The position numbers and the translations under genes are program-made. Positions 39,214 to 48,322 of a DNA stretch of 64,000 bases are shown one piece after another (positions within the stretch are counted from its first letter, which is position 1; each line of letters begins with the position of its first letter). A model generated the notes under the pieces. The model was not told the DNA's origin and searched no databases. It saw only the letters and a program-made list of their open reading frames with translations. The DNA comes from Aquabacterium sp. NJ1 (GTDB lineage: Bacteria > Pseudomonadota > Gammaproteobacteria > Burkholderiales > Burkholderiaceae_C): positions 2,480,001-2,544,000 of the forward strand of contig NZ_JRKM01000001.1 in NCBI RefSeq assembly GCF_000768065.1, given 5' to 3'.

Positions 39214-39909
39214 TCAGCGGAAGAGGCTGATCAGGTGCGAGCGCGACTTCACATCCAGCGCCAGCAGGATCGTGGACACGTAGTTCTTGACCGTGCCCAG
39301 CGACAGCTTGGTGGAGTTGCTGATTTCCTGGTTGGAACAGCCCGACAGCACCAGCTCGAGGATTTCAAGGTGACGCGGGCCCAGTTCGGCCACACGGTCA
39401 TAACTGGATGCCGAGGGCGCGCGGGGAAAACGCACGGCCGAGGCGCCAGCCGGGGCCGCCACGGCTGCCGCATACGAGTATTCGGTCAGCAGGCCGACGA
39501 TGCTGGAGCGGGTCAGCGAGGGGGAGTAAGCCTTGGGCAGGTAACCCACGGCACCCAGCCCCTTGGCCTGGCCGATCACGAATTCATCCTGGGTGCCGCT
39601 CATGACGGCCACGCGCGCCTGCGGGTAGGCCTCGATGAACTGGCGCAGCCCCTGCAGGCCCTTGCAGTCGGCCATGTTCAGGTCCAGCAGGACCAGGGCC
39701 ACATCGGGCTCGGCGCCGTACAACCGCATGGCGTCATGCAGGTTGTCGGCTTCCAGCCATTGGATCTGCATGTCCTCGACCTCGTTGAGGACGGTGCGCA
39801 GGCCGACCCGCACCAGATCGTGGTCGTCCACCAGAAGGACTTTGAACGTGCCCAGAGGCGGAGGTTGAACAGATCCCATGGTTTGGTCGTGACTACGCTG
39901 ATCGGACAT
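39214..39909 (-). CDS. LuxR/NarL-family response regulator
   Basis: Encodes 231 residues from the ATG at 39909, which has AAAGG 5 bases upstream; a GTG at 39939 would overlap the palindrome upstream. The receiver domain (about 22-140) has D28-D29 (VLLVDDHDLV), acceptor D76 (LVLLDLNMADCKGL) and the Thr/Ser and Lys positions (AVMSGTQ, YLPKAYS). A linker leads to a LuxR-type helix-turn-helix (about 165-231: LGPRHLEILELVLSGCSNQE, ISNSTKLSLGTVKNYVSTIL). It is paired with the hybrid kinase and is divergent from prfC. The probable target is the CHAT-tps operon, which has spaced palindromes. Confidence 0.93.
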   Translation of the reverse strand: MSDQRSHDQTMGSVQPPPLGTFKVLLVDDHDLVRVGLRTVLNEVEDMQIQWLEADNLHDAMRLYGAEPDVALVLLDLNMADCKGLQGLRQFIEAYPQARVAVMSGTQDEFVIGQAKGLGAVGYLPKAYSPSLTRSSIVGLLTEYSYAAAVAAPAGASAVRFPRAPSASSYDRVAELGPRHLEILELVLSGCSNQEISNSTKLSLGTVKNYVSTILLALDVKSRSHLISLFR

Positions 39910-39931
39910 GGCAGCCTTTGAGTCTCTCGGA

Positions 39932-39948
39932 TGTTCCACAGCGGAACA
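39932..39948. promoter_or_regulatory. Hyphenated palindrome upstream of the response regulator gene
   Basis: TGTTCC and GGAACA are perfect 6-bp arms around ACAGC, 23 bases before the start codon at 39909. The site could be an operator for autoregulation or for another regulator of the two-component operon. Confidence 0.4.
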
Positions 39949-40081
39949 ATCCCTAACTTGTCACGGTCATTTTGCATCATGAAAAACAACAGCCGGATGA
40001 TGCCACCCTGCCCCCTGCCTCGGGCGGCCCTCGGCGCGGCCGAATCAGCTAGCATGTCGGGTTCGCCCGGAGCCCCTTGTC

Positions 40082-41722
40082 GTGTCTACCTCTGCATCCT
40101 CGTCTTCGCCGTTTGCGCCTGAAACCGGCCGTCGTCGCACGTTCGCCATCATTTCCCACCCTGACGCCGGTAAAACCACGCTGACGGAAAAGCTGCTGCT
40201 GTTCTCGGGCGCCATCCACATCGCCGGTGCCGTGAAGGGCCGCAAGGCCTCGCGCCACGCCACGTCGGACTGGATGGAGATCGAAAAGCAGCGCGGGATC
40301 TCGGTGGCCTCCTCGGTGATGCAGATGCTGTACCGCGAGCACGTGGTCAACCTGCTGGACACCCCGGGCCACAAGGACTTCTCGGAAGACACCTACCGCG
40401 TGCTGACGGCCGTGGACTCGGCCCTGATGGTGATCGACGCGGCCAACGGTGTGGAAGCGCAGACCAAGCGCCTGATCGAGGTGTGCCGCCAGCGCGACAC
40501 GCCCATCATCACGTTCGTGAACAAGATGGACCGCGAAGGCCGCGACCCGCTCGAATTGCTCGATGAGGTCGAGCAGGAGCTGGGCATGCCCTGCGTGCCT
40601 ATGACATGGCCGGTGGGCCAGGGCAAGCAGTTTGGCGGCATCGTCAACCTGCGCACCCAGAGCATGCGCCTGTTTGACGCGGGCGCCGACAAACGCGGCG
40701 ATGACGATGAGGTGGTGCCCCTGAGCGAGCGCGACAAGCTGCACGCCCGCTTTGGCCACGACTGGGAACTGGCCGAAGCCAATATGGAGCTGATGGCCGA
40801 AGCCGCCCCTGCGTTTGACCTGGAGCTGTTCCTCGCCGCCAAGCAGACCCCGGTGTTCTTCGGCTCGGCCGTGAACAACTTCGGTGTGCAGGAAGTGCTG
40901 GACGCCCTGGTGGACCTGGCCCCCTCGCCCCGCCCGCGCCTGTCAACCGAAAAGGATGGCTCGCACAAAGAGATCCTGCCCGAGATGGAAAACTTCTCGG
41001 GTGTGGTGTTCAAGGTGCAGGCCAATATGGACCCCTCACACCGTGACCGCATCGCGTTTGTGCGCGTGTGTTCAGGCAAGTACACCCCGGGCATGAAGCT
41101 CAAGGTGCAGCGTTCGGCCAAGGAGCTGCGCCCCACCTCGGTGGTGACCTTCCTGTCGCAGCGCCGTGAAGCGGTGGACGAGGCTTATGCCGGCGACATC
41201 ATCGGCTTCACCACGCACGGTGGCGTGCAGCTGGGCGACACCATCACCGATGGCATCAGCCTGCAGTACACCGGCCTGCCCTTCTTCGCGCCCGAGCTGT
41301 TCCAGACGGTCGAACTGGCCAACCCCATGAAGAGCAAGCAGCTGCAAGCCGGCCTGATGCAACTGGGTGAAGAAGGCGCCATCCAGGTCTTCCGCCCTGA
41401 GGTGGGTGGCTCGATGCTGCTGGGTGCCGTCGGCCAGCTGCAGTTCGAAGTGGTGCAGCACCGCCTGAAAGCCGAGTACAGCGTGGACATCCGCCTGATG
41501 CCCTGCCGCTTCGTGGGCGCACGCTGGATCACGGCGGACACGCCCGAGGCCATGAAGAAGTTCTGCGACGAAAACGCCAGCAAGCTGGCGCTGGACGCCG
41601 CCGACACCCTGGCCTACATGATGACCTCGGCGTATGACCTGCGCCTGACGGCCGAGCGCCACCCGCAGGTGCACTTCCACCCGCTGCGTGAGCATGCGGG
41701 TTTGAGCTTGTCGACGCAATAA
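40082..41722 (+). CDS. prfC: Peptide chain release factor 3 (RF3)
   Basis: Encodes 546 residues from a GTG at 40082 with GGAG upstream. The GTPase domain has the P-loop FAIISHPDAGKTTLTEKLLL (about 21-40), the DTPGHKDFSEDTYRVL switch II and the NKMDREGRDP specificity motif. The later domains have NFSGVVFKVQANMDPSHRDR and the C-terminal RPEVGGSMLLGAVGQLQFEV. RF3 recycles RF1 and RF2 from the ribosome after termination by GTP hydrolysis. It stands alone between a divergent two-component operon and a convergent yidB-like gene. A strong palindromic element follows the stop. Confidence 0.97.
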   Translation: MSTSASSSSPFAPETGRRRTFAIISHPDAGKTTLTEKLLLFSGAIHIAGAVKGRKASRHATSDWMEIEKQRGISVASSVMQMLYREHVVNLLDTPGHKDFSEDTYRVLTAVDSALMVIDAANGVEAQTKRLIEVCRQRDTPIITFVNKMDREGRDPLELLDEVEQELGMPCVPMTWPVGQGKQFGGIVNLRTQSMRLFDAGADKRGDDDEVVPLSERDKLHARFGHDWELAEANMELMAEAAPAFDLELFLAAKQTPVFFGSAVNNFGVQEVLDALVDLAPSPRPRLSTEKDGSHKEILPEMENFSGVVFKVQANMDPSHRDRIAFVRVCSGKYTPGMKLKVQRSAKELRPTSVVTFLSQRREAVDEAYAGDIIGFTTHGGVQLGDTITDGISLQYTGLPFFAPELFQTVELANPMKSKQLQAGLMQLGEEGAIQVFRPEVGGSMLLGAVGQLQFEVVQHRLKAEYSVDIRLMPCRFVGARWITADTPEAMKKFCDENASKLALDAADTLAYMMTSAYDLRLTAERHPQVHFHPLREHAGLSLSTQ

Positions 41723-41727
41723 GTTAA

Positions 41728-41802
41728 GCCCCCCCCCTACGGCCTCACGGCCGCCCCCCAGGGGGCACCGCCTGCGGACTGGCAAAGCCAGATCCGTGGC
41801 GG
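41728..41802. repeat. Intergenic palindromic element between prfC and the yidB-like gene
   Basis: Several nested hairpins fill this convergent gap: GGCC-TCAC-GGCC, a C-run facing a G-run (41751-41765), and a long stem, CCGCC-TG-CGGA-CTGGC / GCCAG-A-TCCG-T-GGCGG, around an AAA loop (41768-41802). No T-tract is present. The sequence resembles GC-rich palindromic units I recall being scattered in Burkholderiales genomes. It may end transcription from both sides. Confidence 0.55.
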
Positions 41803-41829
41803 TTGCTGGGTCAGCGGGCGCTCAGCTTC

Positions 41830-42255
41830 TCAGCCCTGCTTGTTGAACAGCCCACCCAGCATGCCGATGGCCGACTGCAAGGCATCACCGCCTTGCGGCA
41901 CCGTGCCATCGGGCGTGACCTTGTCCACCACCTGGGGCAGCAGTTGCGACAGATGGCTGCTGATGTCCTGCGGCGACAGGCCCAACTTCTGTGCCATGGC
42001 CTGCACCTGTTCGTTGCCCAGCACCGATTGCAGTTGCTCGGCCGAAATCGGCAGGTTCTGCCCGGTGCCGACCCATGACGAGATCACATGGCCCAGGCCC
42101 TGCTGCTCGAAGCTCTGGATCAGGCCCTGCAGGCCGCCCGTCTGCGGGTTGTTGATCAGGCCCGTCACGGCCTCCAGCAGACCACCTTGCTGACCAGCGG
42201 CACCGCCGCCCAGCGAACCGGCCACCTGGCCGACGATTGAATCCAGAAGGCCCAT
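41830..42255 (-). CDS. YidB/DUF937 family protein
   Basis: Encodes 141 residues from the ATG at 42255, which has GGAG 7 bases upstream. The start MGLLDSIVGQVAGSLGG, then LLEAVTGLINNPQTGGL and LIQSFEQQGLGHVISSWVGT are typical of YidB/DUF937. They are followed by GQNLPISAEQLQSVLG and LSQLLPQVVDKVTPDGTVP. The N-terminal half is Gly-rich, and there is no signal peptide or membrane segment. The function of this family is not established. It lies 71 bases after the lipoprotein gene on the same strand. Confidence 0.9.
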   Translation of the reverse strand: MGLLDSIVGQVAGSLGGGAAGQQGGLLEAVTGLINNPQTGGLQGLIQSFEQQGLGHVISSWVGTGQNLPISAEQLQSVLGNEQVQAMAQKLGLSPQDISSHLSQLLPQVVDKVTPDGTVPQGGDALQSAIGMLGGLFNKQG

Positions 42256-42326
42256 GATGTGCTCCAGAAATGGTGAGGGACAGGCCTGCAAGATACACAA
42301 GCCTGCCCTCGATCGCAATCAACCCA

Positions 42327-43022
42327 TCAGATCCATGCGGCGTCTTGCTGGACCAGGGTGATCACCACGCCACCGTTGGGTGTCTGCACCTGCAGGTTGG
42401 TGCTGCTCGCCTGGTTGTCCACCGAGGCCACCGTCGAGCCACTGAGCACCTGATTGGTCGCCGGAGCGCCATACAGGTCTTTCAGCGTCAGCACATACTG
42501 GTTGCCTGTGCCGACCTGAACCAAGCCCACCGAGCCGTTGGACAAGGTGTACTGCTTGTAGCTGGCCGGGCTGCCCAGCATGACGGAGGTCAGCAAGCCC
42601 GCGTTGCCCGCATTGGTCAATGAGTAGGTGGTGCCGTTGGTGGTCGTCGGCACCGACAAGCGCATCCACAGCGAACGCGAGTAGGTGATGCCATTGACAA
42701 CGATGACGTCGTTGATTTCCACGTACTGTGCGCCGCCGTTGGCTCGCACAGCGTGAGTCCGGTTGGCGGGTGGCACCATGTAGCGGAACGGATTGGGGCT
42801 CGGGAAAATGTTGTACTGCCAATCACCGCTGTTCAAGCCCAACCCTTGGGCTGAAACCTCAATGTATGGGCCGCTGCCGGGCCTGACCGACGCAGCCGTG
42901 GCCATGCCCTGATGGCTCGCGGTCGTGCCTGCATCTTCTTCTGCCCCTCCGCATCCACTCAGGCTCAGGCCCAATGGCAGTGCTGAAGCACCGATCAATA
43001 GCTTTCTACGTTGCTCGTCCAT
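42327..43022 (-). CDS. Putative lipoprotein of unknown function
   Basis: Encodes 231 residues. The N-terminus MDEQRRKLLIGASALPLGLS followed by LSGC has a twin-Arg-like start and a lipobox with Cys at about 24, so it is probably a lipidated, exported protein. The mature part is beta-rich and Asn/Thr/Gly-rich (YIEVSAQGLGLNSGDWQYNI, YVEINDVIVVNGITYSRSLW). I recognise no family. It begins 32 bases after the cellulase-like gene and is probably in the same operon, so a role with a polysaccharide is possible. Codons are somewhat richer in A and T than in the flanking genes, as in the cellulase-like gene. Confidence 0.75.
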   Translation of the reverse strand: MDEQRRKLLIGASALPLGLSLSGCGGAEEDAGTTASHQGMATAASVRPGSGPYIEVSAQGLGLNSGDWQYNIFPSPNPFRYMVPPANRTHAVRANGGAQYVEINDVIVVNGITYSRSLWMRLSVPTTTNGTTYSLTNAGNAGLLTSVMLGSPASYKQYTLSNGSVGLVQVGTGNQYVLTLKDLYGAPATNQVLSGSTVASVDNQASSTNLQVQTPNGGVVITLVQQDAAWI

Positions 43023-43054
43023 GATGTATTCCTACCTGTTCGGTTGAGTTCGAC

Positions 43055-45064
43055 TTAGCTGGTGCGCTTGGCAACGTGACGGCCGCTGGCGGCCACGCTC
43101 AACAGCTCGCCAATGGCCTTCGAAGGGCGCCACATGACGGCCGCGACAGGGCCACCGCTGTCCTCGCCATGCCATGCCCAAGAGAAGCCCTTTTGCTGCC
43201 AGACGTAGAGCGCATCCTGTGCCCACTTCAGGCGTGCCTGATCAATCTGTGTGCCTGAACTCGGCGAGTCCAGCCACAGCAAGGCCACGGGCATTTGGAC
43301 AGCTGCAGTCTTGGTCGGATCATCGGCATTCGTAGGCAAGTTGACCACCGCGCCTACATATTTGGTGCCAGCCACGGCGCCGGCGGGCGCGGCAAATTCA
43401 ATGGTGGTGGCATGACGGGTCAAGGTCACCTGCTGCGACGTGGTCATGTTCAGCGCGCTGGCCCTGGTATTGATGGTTTGCACAGGGTTCGTGCCGTCTG
43501 TCCACGAGTACACGCCGACCACCTTGGCCATGGGCTGCGAAGTGAACTTGGTGGCGAACTGGGTACCGTTCGAAGGCACGGCCTGCTCGTTGACGCTGGC
43601 GGCATAGCTCGCCAGCTGCGCAGCCGTCAGCGGGCTGGTCCACACACGGAAGCCGTAGTTGAACCCACCCGAATCCACATCCGCCGGATCTGCGGTGTGC
43701 CCCAACGTGGCAATCATCTTCGTGCCGTCGGCGCTGATTTCCAGTTGCGTGATCCAGCGGCGCTTGGTGGTGCCGAAGATATCGGTATACAGCCGTGCGC
43801 CATTGCCTGCACCTTGGGCCAACACCAGTGCATCGGCATCGGCCTGGGTTGCCACACTCGCCATTTGCGCGAGCAGGGGTGCTTGCCAGGTCACGGTATT
43901 TTGTATTTCCGACACCCGCATATTGGGTGAATTCGTCACACGGTTGGGGTCAGGTGGGTAGACCTGCGTGATGGAGGGCTGGCAGCAAGAAAACTCGCCC
44001 ACAAAGACGGGGGCTTCAGGGTGCCTTTGCTTGAATGTGATGGCGCGCCCTACGTCCCGAAGCACGTCATCGGTGCTGGCATGCGTGTTGAACTCTCCGT
44101 AAGGCGTGCCGTCATACCAGTAGGGATCGTAGGAAACGCCGGGCATGGGGTAAGGCGTTCCCATGTTTTCATAGTTCCATTGGTCCACCCCTTGTGACGT
44201 CACGCACCCAGGTCCGTAGTAGTGGAAGGAATAGACAATGCGGGGCGAGGCACCGTCCGTCAGGAACAGGGTGCCACTGCTGCCCGATGGCACGTCGAAC
44301 AGCATCAACCCGTTGGGGCCACCGGCATAAATGCCCTCCACGATCAAAGGCAGCGGTGTTGTCAAACCCAACTGGCTTTCCTTCGTACGGATGGCGTTGA
44401 TGATGGTTTGCGCGAGTTGCGGCCAACCATTGGACAAGGCTCGGTGCGATGCCAGCGTGGCATCGAATACCACCGCGCCATTGCCGTCCGTTTGCGGTGA
44501 GTCGAAGGGATTGGGCTCGTTGACCAGATCAAACCCGATCAAGGCCGCATGACTCTTCCATTTGGTCAGCGTATTGACCCAGAACATCTTGAGGATGTCT
44601 CGGTAGGTATAACTCGTCTGATTACCGGAAACAGGATCCTTCACAAGATCAGCGCTGTTGGTGCTCCACAAAAGTCCCGTTGGCCCCTGGTTGAAATCCG
44701 TGACCATGAATATACCTGCGCCCAATTTCTGGGCAGAGTCCAGAATATTGGTCACTTGCACGGCAACTCCGGCAATCGTATTGCCACCCGACGTGGCTAT
44801 CGTCGAATCCCAGCCGTACAGGGCGATCGCCACGATGTCTTTGGAATAGATCGAGAATCGATCAGCATACCCAAACCAGAGTCTGAAGGCGTTGTAGTTG
44901 CGCTTCAACGTCAGATTCGCCAGAATACTCCTTGAGTATCCGTTGGGATCATTAGGGTCAGCTGCACTAAAAGATTCAACCGTCAGATCAATATTGGCGG
45001 CAGCGATCAGGCCACGCGACCAGTAATCCCACGCGGTATCCCGTGTGATGGGCATGGAAGGCAT
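43055..45064 (-). CDS. Glycoside hydrolase family 5 (cellulase-like) enzyme
   Basis: Encodes 669 residues. The catalytic domain (about 1-400) has an acid/base Glu in GFDLVNEPNPFD (E183), a substrate-contacting His in YSFHYYGPG (H281) and a nucleophile Glu in APVFVGEFSCC (E357), the pattern of GH5. The last 250 residues contain beta-rich parts, including a GH5 C-terminal-like region (YVGAVVNLP, VALLWLDSP), and end with KQKGFSWAW-like aromatic residues. The start MPSMPITRDTAWDYWSRGLI shows no signal peptide, which is odd for a cellulase. AAGGAG lies 8 bases before the ATG. The 5' third is clearly richer in A and T than its neighbours, which suggests acquisition. A 14-bp palindrome precedes it. 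The substrate may be cellulose or another beta-glucan. Confidence 0.82.
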   Translation of the reverse strand: MPSMPITRDTAWDYWSRGLIAAANIDLTVESFSAADPNDPNGYSRSILANLTLKRNYNAFRLWFGYADRFSIYSKDIVAIALYGWDSTIATSGGNTIAGVAVQVTNILDSAQKLGAGIFMVTDFNQGPTGLLWSTNSADLVKDPVSGNQTSYTYRDILKMFWVNTLTKWKSHAALIGFDLVNEPNPFDSPQTDGNGAVVFDATLASHRALSNGWPQLAQTIINAIRTKESQLGLTTPLPLIVEGIYAGGPNGLMLFDVPSGSSGTLFLTDGASPRIVYSFHYYGPGCVTSQGVDQWNYENMGTPYPMPGVSYDPYWYDGTPYGEFNTHASTDDVLRDVGRAITFKQRHPEAPVFVGEFSCCQPSITQVYPPDPNRVTNSPNMRVSEIQNTVTWQAPLLAQMASVATQADADALVLAQGAGNGARLYTDIFGTTKRRWITQLEISADGTKMIATLGHTADPADVDSGGFNYGFRVWTSPLTAAQLASYAASVNEQAVPSNGTQFATKFTSQPMAKVVGVYSWTDGTNPVQTINTRASALNMTTSQQVTLTRHATTIEFAAPAGAVAGTKYVGAVVNLPTNADDPTKTAAVQMPVALLWLDSPSSGTQIDQARLKWAQDALYVWQQKGFSWAWHGEDSGGPVAAVMWRPSKAIGELLSVAASGRHVAKRTS

Positions 45065-45088
45065 TTCAAAGCTCCTTGATATCTATTT

Positions 45089-45102
45089 GCCGTTGCAACG
45101 GC
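45089..45102. promoter_or_regulatory. 14-bp perfect palindrome upstream of the GH5 gene
   Basis: GCCGTTGCAACGGC is a perfect palindrome 24 bases before the start codon and just upstream of the ribosome binding site. Its form fits a dimeric repressor operator, for example of a LacI-type sugar regulator. No regulator gene is adjacent. Confidence 0.45.
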
Positions 45103-45257
45103 GCCCTTGCCTGCGCAGACCTTCTCCCTGTGATGGTGCGCAGAAAAGCCTGCGTATTCTGGCGAGCCACACCCCCTGATCGGCAATCGTTTACCCTTGT
45201 CCGGCAGGCGTCACATTGCTGACATATGAATCTTGATCAGCCGGCGCGGCCGCGCCT

Positions 45258-46496
45258 TCAAGACTGCGGCAGCCAGAACTGGTCGGTGTGCTTGAAGCCC
45301 CACGCGGCGGGTGATTCGCGCGAGACGATCTGGTCGGTGGTGCTGCCATCGCCCAGATCCAGCAGTTGCGGCGTGATGGGCTCGTTGGATTTGGTGGAGA
45401 AGAACACCCGCACCACAGGGCTGAGCAGGGACTTGCCGCCCTGCTCCACCACCACGCCCAGCCGGCCCGATTTGAGCTTGACCAGCGAGCCCGTGGGGTA
45501 GATGCCCACGCTCTTGACGAAGGCCTGGAAGATGCGTTCGTCGAAGTGGCCTTCCTTGGCCCATTGCGCCATCTTCTGGACGGAATCGGCCGGGTCCCAG
45601 CCTGCCTTGTACGGCCGGTTGGAGGTGATGGCGTCATACACATCACACACGGCGCCCATGCGGGCATACAGGCTGATCTCCTCGCCCTTGAGGCCGTGCG
45701 GGTAGCCTTTGCCGTTGACCTTCTCGTGGTGGTGCAGGCAGACGTCCAGGGCGATGGGGCCCACGCCATTGCCTTCCACCAGCATCTGGTGCCCGGCCTC
45801 GGGGTGCCCCTTCATGATGGCGAACTCGGCCGGGGTCAGAGCGCCGGGTTTGTTGAGCACTTCGAGCGGCATCTGGGCCTTGCCCAGGTCGTGCACCAGG
45901 CCGGCCAGCCCCGCCTCGCGGGTGTCCGCTTCATTGAGGCCCAGCTGCTTGGCCAGGGCCACCATCAGGGCGCACACGGCCACCGAGTGCATGTAGGTGT
46001 AGTCGTCGCTGGTCTTCAAGCGCGCCAGGCTGACGATGGCGCCCGGGTTGCGCGACACCGACTGGGTGATGTCGTCCACCAGGGGCAGGCAGTGTTCGGT
46101 GTCCACGGCCTTGCCCATGCGGGCGTCGTTGAACATGGACTTCATGGCGCCACGCGACTGCTCGACGATGCGCGAGGCCCGCACGAGCTCCTGCTGGAAG
46201 CTCACGCTCATGGCCAGCGGGGCCTCGTCTTCGTCCAGGGGCACGGTCTGGGTCACCGGATCGGTGGACGAGACCTCGATGTCGTCCATCAGCGCCATGG
46301 GGGCGCCGGGCACCTCCACATCCAGGCCCTTGCTGGTGTCGATGATCACTTCCTTGACGACGGCCAGCTGCTTGAGCTGGCGCGCATCGGCGATCTTGAA
46401 GGAGGAACGCCAGAAAGGGTGATCCAGCCACGAGCCGCACACCTCGTGGACAAACATGCCTACTCGCACTTGCTGGATCGGGATCTTCCTGAGCAT
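45258..46496 (-). CDS. HD-GYP domain c-di-GMP phosphodiesterase with DUF3391
   Basis: Encodes 412 residues from the ATG at 46496, the usual start MLRKIPIQQVRVGMFVHEVC of the DUF3391 N-terminal domain. The upstream extension to 46583 shows no family likeness. The HD-GYP domain has its HD pair at H202-D203 (GLVHDLGKAQMP), the KGHPEAGHQML helix, the HHHE cluster (255-258) and GYP at about 264-266. Such enzymes hydrolyse cyclic di-GMP in the cytoplasm. The gene is divergent from a chemotaxis receptor gene, with a gap of about 247 bases, and upstream of the GH5 gene. With the EAL protein at the left edge it is one of two c-di-GMP phosphodiesterases in the window. Confidence 0.94.
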   Translation of the reverse strand: MLRKIPIQQVRVGMFVHEVCGSWLDHPFWRSSFKIADARQLKQLAVVKEVIIDTSKGLDVEVPGAPMALMDDIEVSSTDPVTQTVPLDEDEAPLAMSVSFQQELVRASRIVEQSRGAMKSMFNDARMGKAVDTEHCLPLVDDITQSVSRNPGAIVSLARLKTSDDYTYMHSVAVCALMVALAKQLGLNEADTREAGLAGLVHDLGKAQMPLEVLNKPGALTPAEFAIMKGHPEAGHQMLVEGNGVGPIALDVCLHHHEKVNGKGYPHGLKGEEISLYARMGAVCDVYDAITSNRPYKAGWDPADSVQKMAQWAKEGHFDERIFQAFVKSVGIYPTGSLVKLKSGRLGVVVEQGGKSLLSPVVRVFFSTKSNEPITPQLLDLGDGSTTDQIVSRESPAAWGFKHTDQFWLPQS

Positions 46497-46743
46497 GACG
46501 TGGTTCTGGGCTGGCCCTGCATGGACCCTTTTTTGGCATTCAACCCGGATCCTATGCGCGGCCCAGAGGCCTCGGTCGGTCAAAAAGGCCGGACTTGCGG
46601 CATTTTGTCGATTCCACTACAGATCGCGTGGGTACTGACGATAAGGAACGACGATACCGCCCTGTGTATCGGTGCGAGCTGAGCCCGGTCGCTGCTTGCA
46701 AGCCTCCCTTTTCATGAACCGGGAACGCAGCAAGGTGAGCGAC

Positions 46744-48297
46744 ATGTTCAAACAAATGGGTATCGCGGGTAAGTTGTGGGCGACAGTCATTGCACTGATC
46801 GTGGCCCTGACCAGCATCGTGGGCGTGGCCGCCTGGCGCGCCGTGGTGCAGCAAAAGGCCATGGACATCGAACTCAAGACCAACGATGCCAAGTTGCACG
46901 CCGCCCACGACTGGGCAGGCATGAGCACCGTGGCCATCACCCGCGTGGTGGCCTCTGCACTCAGTTCGGACCCCTTCGTGGCACAGACCTTCGCCAAGCC
47001 CATTTCGGAGGCCGTGGCCCAGATCACCGAGATCCACAAGGGGCTCAAGGCCATGCCGCTGACCGATGCGGACAAACAGCAACTCGACAAGATCGGCGAA
47101 CTGCGCAAGACCGTGCTGGCCACGGACAAGGAGATCAAGGCGCTCAAGGCCGAAGGCAAGCTCGATGAGGCCCGCGCCAAAGCGCTGGGCGAGTTTGTGC
47201 CGGCTGCCAACCGCTACGCGGACGCGCTCAACGCCTTTGCGGGCATGCAGGAAAAGAATGCGACCGAACTGCGCGAACAACTGGCCGCAGACCGCCGCGC
47301 GACCACGGCCATGGCCGCCGTCATGGTGTTGTGCGTGCTGGTGGGCATTGCGGTGGGCGCGCACTTCCTGATCCGCTCGATCAAGACGCCGCTGCAGGAA
47401 GCCGTCACGGTGGCCTCGCACATTGCCCAGGGCGACCTGTCGGTGCGCATCAACACGGGCTACCACGACGAGTTCGGCGAGCTGATGCACGCCCTGCAAG
47501 GCATGACCCAGTCGCTGTCGACCCTGGTGCACGATGTGCGCGAGAGCACCGAGGGCATCACGACCGCATCGGCCGAGATCGCCACGGGCAACCAGGACCT
47601 GTCCAACCGCACGGAGCAGACGGCCTCCAGCCTGCAGGAAACGGCTTCGTCCATGGAGCAGCTGACCGGCACGGTGCAGCAGTCCGCCCAGGCGGCGCAG
47701 CAGGCCAATCAACTGGCCAGCACGGCCAGCGAGGCGGCGCAGCGTGGCGGGCAGGTGGTGGGCCAGGTGGTGTCCACCATGGAGGACATCGCCGCCTCGT
47801 CGCGCAAGATCAACGACATCATCGGCGTGATCGATGGCATCGCCTTCCAGACCAACATCCTGGCGCTGAACGCGGCCGTGGAAGCCGCCCGCGCGGGCGA
47901 ACAAGGCCGTGGTTTTGCCGTGGTGGCCAGCGAAGTGCGCAGCCTGGCGCAGCGCTCGGCCAATGCGGCCCGCGAGATCAAGAGCCTGATCGCCGCCTCG
48001 GGCGAGCGCGTGGATTCGGGCGCTCGCCTGGTCAACGAGGCCGGTGAAGCCATGGGCGAGATCGTCAGCGCCATCCAGCGCGTGACCGACATGATGAGCG
48101 ACATCAGCGCTTCGGCCTCCGAGCAGAGCGATGGCATCAGCCAGGTCAACCAGGCGGTGGTGCACCTCGACCAGATGACACAGCAGAACGCCGCGCTGGT
48201 GGAGCAGTCTGCCGCAGCAGCAGCCAGCATGCGCGATCAGGCGCAGAAGCTGTCCGAGGCGGTCAATGTGTTCCGCATGGGTGGTGTACGGGGCTGA
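46744..48297 (+). CDS. Methyl-accepting chemotaxis protein
   Basis: Encodes 517 residues from the ATG at 46744 (AAGG 8 bases upstream); GTG 46672 and ATG 46714 are less likely. One membrane helix lies at about 10-30 ([20 protein letters not shown]), followed by a helical periplasmic sensor of about 150 residues. A second membrane helix (about 185-210) leads to a HAMP domain ([20 protein letters not shown]). The signalling domain has the conserved hairpin tip [20 protein letters not shown] then [20 protein letters not shown]. It would sense an external ligand and control CheA. The ligand cannot be told. No CheA or CheW gene is in the window. Confidence 0.94.
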   Translation: MFKQMGIAGKLWATVIALIVALTSIVGVAAWRAVVQQKAMDIELKTNDAKLHAAHDWAGMSTVAITRVVASALSSDPFVAQTFAKPISEAVAQITEIHKGLKAMPLTDADKQQLDKIGELRKTVLATDKEIKALKAEGKLDEARAKALGEFVPAANRYADALNAFAGMQEKNATELREQLAADRRATTAMAAVMVLCVLVGIAVGAHFLIRSIKTPLQEAVTVASHIAQGDLSVRINTGYHDEFGELMHALQGMTQSLSTLVHDVRESTEGITTASAEIATGNQDLSNRTEQTASSLQETASSMEQLTGTVQQSAQAAQQANQLASTASEAAQRGGQVVGQVVSTMEDIAASSRKINDIIGVIDGIAFQTNILALNAAVEAARAGEQGRGFAVVASEVRSLAQRSANAAREIKSLIAASGERVDSGARLVNEAGEAMGEIVSAIQRVTDMMSDISASASEQSDGISQVNQAVVHLDQMTQQNAALVEQSAAAAASMRDQAQKLSEAVNVFRMGGVRG

Positions 48298-48322
48298 TCA
48301 CCTTCGCACCGGCGTCACCACA

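Noticed and set aside
46497..46743. A FliA promoter before the first chemotaxis receptor
   Set aside because: GACGATAA resembles the -10 half, but no TAAA-type element is found at the right distance.
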